Assembly (NCBI GenBank): GCA_026119855.1
Contig: JAOWBW010000147.1
Coordinates: forward strand, 620,001-684,000
Direction of reading: 5' to 3'
Length of the DNA: 64,000 nt
From: Campanula takesimana
Lineage: Eukaryota > Streptophyta > Magnoliopsida > Asterales > Campanulaceae
Below, piece after piece: positions 56,651 to 64,000 of the stretch (the stretch's first letter is position 1; every line of letters starts with the position of its first letter). The position numbers were made by a program, and so were the translations under genes. Under the pieces are notes generated by a model. That model was not told where the DNA came from and did no database searches. It was given only the letters and a program-made list of their open reading frames with translations.

Positions 56651-58898
56651 AAAATAAAAATTATGGTACCATTTATTCTTTTGGGTCCACAGGATTAGAC
56701 ATTCTTTGGTACCCTAGCCTTAATACCTGATCTTCTCTTAAGGAACTGGTTGAGAGTGTTATAGTGTGACATGATTTGCATCATATAAGGTGTCAAGGTA
56801 AAAGGTTGTGGTGAGTTGTATAGATGTCCAGTGTTGTAAGGATTTTTATTTCTGTAGTTTGGTTGGTGAAAGTGAGATTGCTGTCTAGGGGTTGATGAAT
56901 GGTATGATGATCTTGGAGAGGAGTTTTGAGAATGATAAGCATGGCTTCTCCCATTGTAGTAATGCCAATTTTGTCTAGGTTGCCTAGAGTGCCTCTGCTG
57001 CCTATCCTGTCTTGACTGTCCAGCTTGTCTTTGCTGTTCAGCTTGTCTTGGCTGTCTGGCTTGTCTAGGCTTTCTAGACTTTTATTTATGCTTCTTTTTC
57101 TGAAATTGGATATCATCAGTACTTGTAGAAGCTTGAGGTTTAAGAATTATAGGAGACTCAACTTTTAAAACACTCTTTTTGGTACTTTCATCCTCCTTTT
57201 TATACACATCTTCCTTTCTTTGAATTGGATATGATGGTTTTTTGGTAGAAAAGGCGTTGAGACTTTGTAGAACCATACTCTCAATAGCCCTGTTACCTGT
57301 TGGAGGAGTATAGGTTTTAAGTGTGGGATTTTCAGCTCCAATTCCAGACCTATCTCTTGGATGTCTTTGATTAAAGTGATACAAGAACAGAGTACTGCTT
57401 GATTTGTTCAAGGAATCAATCTTTCTTTTTAAGGCATTGTTTTCTTCCTTCAAGGTACTCATTTATTGTTCATTATCCTTTTGAGATTTTGAACATTCAG
57501 TCTTAGCTGTTAAGCTTTTAATATCATTTTCAAGTTTTTGACATTTGTCCTCTAGACCATTTTTGGTGGTTTCAAGGGTGATATTAGAGGTTTTGAGAGT
57601 TTCAATGGTCTTGGATTGTTCAAGATTTTCAGTGATTAAGGCAGCAAAGCTAGAGTCTTGTTTCTTTTTTTGAATTAAAAGAGTGCAAACTAAATTTTTA
57701 AAACCTTCAATATTGAGAGAGTTAAAATTATGTACCTCTTTTAATTCTTCAGCAGCAGCTAAGGCTTCTAGATCTTCTTCATTGTCTGATTCTTCACATT
57801 CTTGAGCAACCAAACATAGTAGAGCTTCTTCTTCATCACTGTCTGAGTCTGATGAATCAAATTCCTCATCACTGAATCTAGATGAGTCAGCAAGCATGAC
57901 TTGTTCTTTGTTTTTATCATTTTTAGCTTTGACACAGTTGTAATAATTGCACCTAGTACTATGAATGACTTCTTTGGAATAAGTCATTATTTTTTAACCT
58001 TCTTTTTGTTTCTTAGGTTCTTTGCAGTCTGCAGCATAATGATCTGGTTTACCACAATTGTATCACTCAACCCTCTTCTTAACAGCTTCTTGATTTGAGT
58101 TAGATGGAGATTGACTGTATTTCTTATCAAATACTTTCTTTTGGTGTTTCATGGTATTTCTGACAGCCATGGAGATTAGACTTGGAATGTCTTCTTGAGA
58201 GATGGGTTTGGCTTCTTGTTTAGGAGTTATGTTCAGCTTTTACAGGGCATTGCTTACAAGAGTGTCAATGTCCAATTGGGAAAATTGTTTTTGGGTTTGC
58301 TCTTGAGCTACAAGAGCAAGGGTTTGAGATATGGTAGGTGTTGGTTGAACTTTGGCCATTCCTTCAAGCTCATAAGCTTCATGTTTTCCAAAGTATTGCT
58401 CAATGGTCATACTACTCCACTCAGCTCATTCTCTAATGGGTAGAGCCACTTTCTCATACTCTTGAGGAAGATTAGAATAGATTTGTAGACATAGATCAGA
58501 TTGATCAAAAGTTTTGCCATGGTCTGAAATGGCTCTAACAAGATCTTCAAATCTTGTTCTTACAGCACTCACCTTTTCTACAGGGTAGAATTTGAAGTTT
58601 TCCAGTTGTCCGAGTAAGTTGTAGAGATTCTGTGTTCTTACACTTGTGTGTTTAGTGAACTTAGTGTTTATTAATTCCCATGCAGCTTTAGCACTTTTAA
58701 CTTTAGTCATTTCTTTAGCTAGGGAATCATTTACACTTCAGCTTGAGTAGGTGGTTCAACTTCATTTTCTAAGACATACCAGTTCCATATGCTATTAGCA
58801 TCTAGATAGGTTTTAATCTTTGAGGAATAAATCTCGAATGATCCATAGTCATCTATGTGTGGAATGTCCTTTTCCTTGTTTCTTCTTGGTTGAGGCAT
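56651..58898 (-). pseudogene. family R gag, copy 2
   Basis: Start ATG at 58898 (MPQPRRNKEKDIPHIDDY), with GSFEIYSSKIKTYLDANS intact where copy 1 has a stop. About 110 bp are missing near 58738. Then come AKAAWELINTKFTKHTSVR, IYSNLPQEYEKVALP, and a zinc-knuckle region (about 58050) in which the first Cys codon is changed (CYNCGK to a Tyr-type reading). A 174-codon piece (57463-57987) holds the DSSDSDSDEEE acidic stretch and coiled coil, then 126 codons (57082-57462), then the Gln/Asp/Lys repeat region (57000-57070). Confidence 0.8.
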
Positions 58899-58951
58899 GG
58901 TGGGTTGAATGGATCTTTCACAAGTTGTTAGACTCTTTATGGTGAATCCAA

Positions 58952-58963
58952 GCTCTGATGCCA
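58952..58963 (-). other. primer binding site, family R, copy 2
   Basis: Minus TGGCATCAGAGC, followed after two bases by the LTR edge at 58966. Confidence 0.85.
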
Positions 58964-58965
58964 AT

Positions 58966-60119
58966 TGAAAGGCCCTATTAAACTAATTGAACAGATTAAT
59001 TAAAACTTGGACAACTAACACTTTGGGTTAGCTGTTGAGAAATAATGAATAAAAAGGAATTATGCAGCGGAATATAGAAAGGAAAAAGAATGAAAAGAAC
59101 AATGTGAAGTGTGTAAGTGTATGGACAAGAGTGTACACAGTATTTTCAAGTGGTTCAGAGGCAAAACCCTTTTCTTACATCCACCCCCACTGTTGATAAT
59201 AGTGAGATCAATTCACTATAATATTCTCTTCAATAAGAGTTACAAGAATTGATAAGGCAAGTTCCTAGAACCCCATCTACTTAATTGACACTTCAATTAA
59301 GGTTGCTTCTTCCAAAGCAGAGAAAAAGGAAAAGAAAATACAAAAGAGTTTTTACAAAAATAGCTTGGCTAAAAGCTGGCTTAGTGAGGGTTGTAACTGG
59401 GTTCTAGATGGCACAATATTTGCAGGGGTTTTATGCAAATGGTCAAGACTGAAGAGGTTGGCAGAAAATGTGTGTAAGGGGAATGCAAAAGGGTTACTTG
59501 ACAACATGCCAGTATGCTCCTTTATATAGTGGTTCGCATATAGCTGTTGGGGGACAAAGTTGCAGAGGAGTAATGGTTCTTCTTGATTGGAGTTAGTCAA
59601 GGTTTGACTGACACACTTGTCAGTTTCTATTGGATGATAGTTGTCAGTTGAGGTGGAGGCTATGCAGGCTTGATCAAGATTTAATATGAGTTATTCCAAT
59701 GATTGGGAGAATAGACTATCATTGGAATAATCATTCTTCTCAGAGATCTGATGTGGCAGAGAAAGCTGTTAGTCAAAACAATCTTAGTTGTTGAAGTATA
59801 GTGTCTTAGCTATTTAGACCTTTAAGGAATTTTCTTTTGAAGCTTGTTTGTACTTTGCATGTTGATAATTCATTTGAATGTACATGGGTCTGTAAATGAT
59901 GGTTCTTCAGTTTGTTTGATGTATAGAAGATAGATAGATCATGTAATGGTTTGACTGCTGAGTGGTGTAGGTGCAGAACAGCTTAGCTGTTGGACTTGTA
60001 CTTGGTTACCTGTGCTCAGGTCTTTGTATACATTATGTAATCAATAGAGTTTGATTATTTATTTATCAAAACATCTTTACTATGATTAATTTGTGATTAA
60101 GTATAGTGAGGTACTAATA
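58966..60119 (-). repeat. 5' LTR of family R, copy 2
   Basis: 1154 bp, plus-strand edges TGAAAGGCCC and GTACTAATA. TATA (minus) at 59528-59521. Words: GTTAGCTGTTGAG (about 59027), TAGCTGTTGGG (about 59542), AAGCTGTTAG (about 59764), CTTAGTTGTTGAAG (about 59785), CTTAGCTATTTAG (about 59805), and a perfect CTTAGCTGTTGG (about 59983). Confidence 0.85.
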
Positions 60120-62172
60120 GATATGCTTCATTTAGAAGTTTGGGGTACTTCCCCGGTTAATTCTATGAATGGTTCTTGTTATTATCTGTCCTATGACTCA
60201 TAAATCTAGTGTTTTATAGATTTTCTCCACCTTTAAAACACAGATTGAAAATCAATTATCTCGTAAGATTTCTTCTATTCGTACGGTTAAGACTATTCAA
60301 ACTGATTGGGGTGGGGGGTGGGTTAACTAGTTGAGCCTTTATTCATTACCTTCAGAACGTTGGCATCAAGCACCAAATCACTTGTCTATATACTTCCCAA
60401 CAGAATGGTGTTGTTGAGCTTAAACATCGCAACATTTGGGTTCGTGTCTCAGGGCTAAAGCCAAAGTTCCCTTTAACTTTTGGCTTAAAGCATTTACTAC
60501 TGCCGTTTACCTTAATCGGCTCCCCATGCGCCAACATAAGTTTGTGTCTCCTTATCAAAAATTGTGGAAACGAAAACCTGATTATCGTTTTCTTAAAGTT
60601 TTTGGATGCTCTTGTTTTCTGTATATTGTTCCTACCAATGCACACAAACTTATGCCAAAATCACTTCACTACATCTTTCTTGGTTATGATGATACACGCA
60701 AAGGATATCGCTGTTTAGACTTGCTTTCTCGAAAAGTTTATATTTCATGACATGTTATTTTTTATGAAAATAACTTTCCATCGCAAGATTCTTCTATCAA
60801 TAAATTGTCAACAGGAAGTGACTAGCTACCTCTGTCCGCTACCGTGTACACGGATCACCATCCTAGACTGCCTCCTCTTGCTGATTCACAAGCTGCTCCA
60901 GCATCGACTAGTCCTCGTCATATTCAGTCCAGCTCGCCTGGGCTTCCCACTTTTCAGCCTACTCGGTCTCCTCCACAAAGGCCAGTTTTTTGTCTCACAC
61001 CAGTGCCTTACAGCTTCCCGAGCTACCACCAGGTCCTGCTCTTGCTCCTGCCAGTCCATCTGGTCTCTATCCTTTCGATGAGACACTTGCTGCTGCTTTA
61101 CTTCCTACATCCGTTGCACCTACAACAGCCACTTCCGCTCGTTTGGTGACTAGTTCTTCTGGTTCTGATTCTTCTACTCCACCTCAGCAGTTTCGTGACC
61201 TTCACGAGCTCTATGACACTACCTCTCCCGTTTCTATTGAATACAGTCTTACGGCAACTCAAGAAGACTCCTTGTACGAACGTCGCACCTTTAAACAGGC
61301 TTCCAAATTCCTACACTGGCAAGCAGCGATGCGTGAGGAACTATCCGCCCTTCATAAAAATGAGACATGGTCTCTTTTTCTGTCCCTTCCTCAGATGAAT
61401 GTTGTAGGATGTCGTCGGGTATTCAAGGTCAAACGGAAAGCCGATAGTTCAGTTGAGCGACACAAAAACCTCTTGGTTGCTCAGGGGTTTAGACAACAAG
61501 CTGGCCTCGACTATGATGAGACCTTTAGTCTCATGTTAAAACCATCATCTATTCGTACTGCCCTCTGTGTGGCACACTCTTGTAGTTGGGACATCAAATA
61601 GCTTGACGTTCGTAATGCCTTTCTGAATGGTTTCTTGCATGAGGAGTTTTACATGAAACAACCTCCAGGGTTTGTTGATCCCATATCCCCTGATCACGTT
61701 TGTCGCCTTCACAAGGCTCTATATGGTTTGAAGCAGTCTCCCCATGCGTGGTTTCAATGACTACATGATTTTCTCCTTCGTCTCGGCTTCTTTAACAGCC
61801 TCTCTGATTCATCGCTCTTTATTAAACATACACCTATGGCCACTATTATTCTTCTGGTATATGTCGATGACATTATTGTTACTAGATCGTCTACTTCTGT
61901 TGTGACTTCCATCATTGACTCCTTATGTGCCACGTTTGATAGGCGTTGTTTGTGGGACTTAAGTTTCTTTCTTGGGATAGAAGCTTCATGTTCGGGGTGA
62001 CACATTGACACTTCGACAGTCTCGGTACGCTATCGATCTTCTCTCTAGGTTCAACATGACAGACTGTAATCCATCGTCTTCACCTATGACACCTCACTCT
62101 CGGATGTCTGCTAATGATGGAGATCCATTACCGGACCCTACTACATATCAAAGTATTGTGGGGGTGGTCTTC
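60120..62172 (+). pseudogene. copia-2 integrase (partial) and RT, copy 2, cut by an R LTR
   Basis: Aligns with 26321-28410. About 45 bases lost near 60187 remove the first integrase Asp. Pieces with LNRLPMRQHKFVSPY, FLGYDDTRKGYRCLD, EWRRVFKVKRKA-type RT start (61380-61470), DYDETFSLMLKPSSIR and YVDDIIV (about 61862). Stops at 61599 (TAG for Gln) and after HAWFQ, the latter shared with copy 1. RNase H and LTR are missing because the third R element begins at 62173. Confidence 0.8.
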
Positions 62173-63345
62173 TGAAAGGCCCTGTTTAACTAAATGAACA
62201 GATTACTTAAAAATTGAACAACTAACTGTTTGAGGTTAGCTGTTGATGAGAGATAAAACTAAAAAGAAATGTGCAGCGGAATAAAATGAATAAATAAATA
62301 AAAGGACAAGGTGTAGTGTGTGTGTAAGTGTAGAGACAAGAGTGTACATAGTATTTTTAAAGTGGTTCAGAGGCAAAACCCTTCTCTTACATCCACCCCC
62401 ACTGTTGGAACAGTGAGACCAATTCACTATAATATTCTCTACTTTTAGAGTTACAAGAATTGATAAGGCAAGATCCTTTGAACCCCCTCTACTTAATTGA
62501 CACTTCAATTAAGGTTGCTTCTTTCAAAGCGAGAAAAAGAAAAAGAAATAAAATACACAAGAGTGTTTACAAAAGTAGCTTGGCTGTTAGCTGGCTGGAA
62601 TTGGGTTGTAACTGGGTGCAAAATGGCACAATACTTGCAGGGGTTTATGCAAGTATTCAAAACTGCAGAGAGAATGCAGTAAGGCTATAAAAAGTGAAAT
62701 GTTGTAAAAATGGGTTAAAAGGGTCACTTGACAACATTCCAGTATACTCCTTTATATAGGGGAAGGCATATAGCCGTTGGGGGACAAGGGTACAGTAGTA
62801 GCCGTTTGGGGAACAAGGTACAGAGAAGTAATGGTTCCCTTTGACTTTGACTGAAAGGTTTGTTTGTATTTCTGTATACAGGTTGTCAAGGTTTGGGGAA
62901 GGTGTATTCACACTTGAACAAGCTTCAATATGAGTTATTCCAATGACTTGTAATATTGGAACAATTATTATTCAAGGATCTGACTGACGTGGAGATAGCT
63001 GTTGAAGAAGAATAGTTTTAGGTGTTTGAAATAGGGGAGCTTAGCTGTTGGGCTTGTAGGGCCTTAGTTGTTGAAGATTGTTTGAAGATATCATCTTGAT
63101 AATTTATTTGAGGTTGAGGGAGTTTGTAATAGGTATTTCTTCAGTTTGTTAGATGTGTAGATGATAGGTAGATCTTGTAATGACTTGGTTGTTTAAGTGA
63201 ATGGAGATAGGACAGCTTAGCTGTTGAGCTTTGTCTTGGGTTGCAGGTCTTTTGTATACATCATATAATCAATGACTTGATTATTTATTTATCAAAACAT
63301 ATTTACTATGATTAATTACGAGTTAAACATAGTGAGGTACTAACA
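62173..63345 (-). repeat. 3' LTR of a third family-R element (R3)
   Basis: 1173 bp, plus-strand edges TGAAAGGCCCTG and GTACTAACA, both intact. The purine tract lies immediately inside (plus ATTTCCCCCTTTTTGG, 63346-63361), so the element body lies to the right. TATA (minus) at 62760-62751. Words: GTTAGCTGTTGATG (about 62235), ATAGCTGTTGAAG (62995), CTTAGCTGTTGGG (63049), CTTAGTTGTTGAAG (63063), CTTAGCTGTTGAGC (63211). It inserted into copia-2; the left flank is TCTTC, the right flank is outside the window. Confidence 0.85.
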
Positions 63346-63361
63346 ATTTCCCCCTTTTTGG
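63346..63361 (-). other. polypurine tract of R3
   Basis: Minus strand CCAAAAAGGGGGAAAT next to the LTR start TGTTAG; primes plus-strand DNA synthesis in LTR elements. Confidence 0.8.
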
Positions 63362-63569
63362 TAAATAAATAAAGGTTTTTGATTATGTACCTGCAAGTGT
63401 AAGTGCTAAGGGAATAGTAAACCAATGAAGAGAAATTCTTCTTGATAATATTTCTTGGCAAGCAAACTGTTAATAGAAATTAAAAGGTACTAGTGGAAAT
63501 AATTGAAGAGCAAAAAGTGTTCTGAACAGCTATTAAAAAAACTAATGAAAACAAACTAAAGAACCTATA

Positions 63570-64000
63570 CTAGGCATTATGACTTTTCTCCACAGCTTTC
63601 TTTTCTTGAATGAGGGAAGCTTTTCTCACTGGGTCATTCCTTCTATAGAACCACTCATTGTTCCAGTTAAGTCCCATCATGTAATTATACTGGAAGTGTT
63701 GATCTTGTCTGGCTGTCAACTGATCTTTGGTGAGCACTGGTTGATTGTAAAGAAGCCTTAGACCAATCCATGCTTGCAGTTGCTGAGGAGTCAAGTTCTC
63801 ATCAGATGGTGACACCCCCATTAGGTATTCCTTGTAAAGAGAGACAGGTCTCTTTTTGGAGAATTTGGGAGGCTGATCAGTAGGAGGGTCTTGGAAGTAG
63901 GAGAAGATAGAAGTTTGTGAAGGTCTAGGAGGCAGGGGATGGCTGCTGGGAGGAGGAGGGAAAGCTGTTGGGGTTGGCTGTTCAGGAGAAGGATGAATTA
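63570..64000 (-). CDS. C-terminal part of the extra ORF of R3 (continues beyond the window)
   Basis: Minus-strand frame ending at TAA near 63570, about 210 bases before the purine tract. Reading from the right: a Pro/Ser-rich stretch (FPPPPSSHPLPPRPS) with one stop near 63983, then KKRPVSLYKEYLMGVSPSDE, LTPQQLQAWIGLRLLYNQP, DQHFQYNYMMGLNWNNEWFY and RRNDPVRKASLIQEKKAVEK. WNN followed by aromatic residues and a basic tail recalls the end of the family L extra ORF (WNNMQYYFRFIKRQL). So R elements also carry a sense ORF between pol and LTR. Two family words (AAAGCTGTTGGG, TGGCTGTTCAGG) lie in the Pro-rich part. No membrane segment seen. Function unknown. Confidence 0.5.
   Translation of the reverse strand, partial: IHPSPEQPTPTAFPPPPSSHPLPPRPSQTSIFSYFQDPPTDQPPKFSKKRPVSLYKEYLMGVSPSDENLTPQQLQAWIGLRLLYNQPVLTKDQLTARQDQHFQYNYMMGLNWNNEWFYRRNDPVRKASLIQEKKAVEKSHNA

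Larger units (their letters stand above)
33110..62172. repeat. segmental duplication, copy 2
   Basis: Follows copy 1 in direct orientation and carries the same series of elements. It additionally contains the LARD-like element (33287-42629) and the solo S LTR at 48156-49642. It lacks about 300 bp of unit A (copy 1 10019-10310) near 42648 and has its own deletions in R gag (about 110 bp near 58738) and in copia-2 (about 45 bp near 60187). It is cut at 62173 by the third family-R LTR. Confidence 0.85.

Overview
This window looks like nuclear DNA of a flowering plant, most likely a eudicot with a repeat-rich, AT-rich genome. The reasons are plant-type LTR retrotransposons (a Ty3/gypsy element of the Tat type with a second RNase H, a Sirevirus-like Ty1/copia element, a second copia element), tRNA-iMet-type primer sites, and plant promoter words (AAACCCTAA telo-box, TGGGCC site II). 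I see no intact protein-coding host gene, no rRNA or tRNA gene, and nothing bacterial. The species cannot be told from the sequence alone. Family names below (S, L, R, LARD) are my own labels.

Layout. (1) 1-274 is the 3' end of an LTR of family S. (2) 275-9822 is a minus-strand Tat-type gypsy element: a plus-strand ORF tail, gag-protease-RT-RNase H-archaeal-type RNase H-integrase in one frame broken by three stops and one frameshift, a long leader, a primer site and the 5' LTR. Its 3' LTR lies outside the window. (3) From 9823 on, the window is a large tandem segmental duplication. Copy 1 runs 9823 to about 28410 (and on to about 33110), copy 2 from about 33110 to 62172. Each copy holds, in order: a gene-like unit of about 3 kb (units A and C; a divergent third, B, lies at the junction), the 3' LTR and a 3'-terminal ORF of copia family L, an inverted S-LTR scrap, a solo S LTR nested in another LTR-like sequence, a plus-strand antisense ORF, a decayed minus-strand gag-pol of copia family R with its 5' LTR, and a plus-strand copia element into which R inserted.

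Later insertions separate the two copies. Copy 2 alone has a 9.34-kb non-coding LARD-like element (33287-42629: two 4-kb LTRs, a 1.3-kb interior, perfect 5-bp target duplication AAAGT) and an extra solo S LTR (48156-49642). For both, the empty site can be read in copy 1. A third family-R element begins at 62173 and leaves the window on the right. The Tat element sits at the left edge of copy 1.

The most interesting signal is that several unrelated LTR families here each carry their own short word, repeated many times and concentrated upstream of the LTR TATA box: CTTAGCTGTTG in R, GTCTACTATCTTG in L, GGACCCGGTCGGACC in S (replaced by an unrelated motif in a sister S LTR), GCACGACCGTGC in LARD, GAGGCGCGCGC in Tat. 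In R and L the word also recurs inside coding DNA. Next are the antisense ORF with its own TATA box beside the R pol gene, and a small three-exon gene candidate in unit B behind a housekeeping-type promoter. All protein readings are from translated frames and recognised motifs; no database search was possible.
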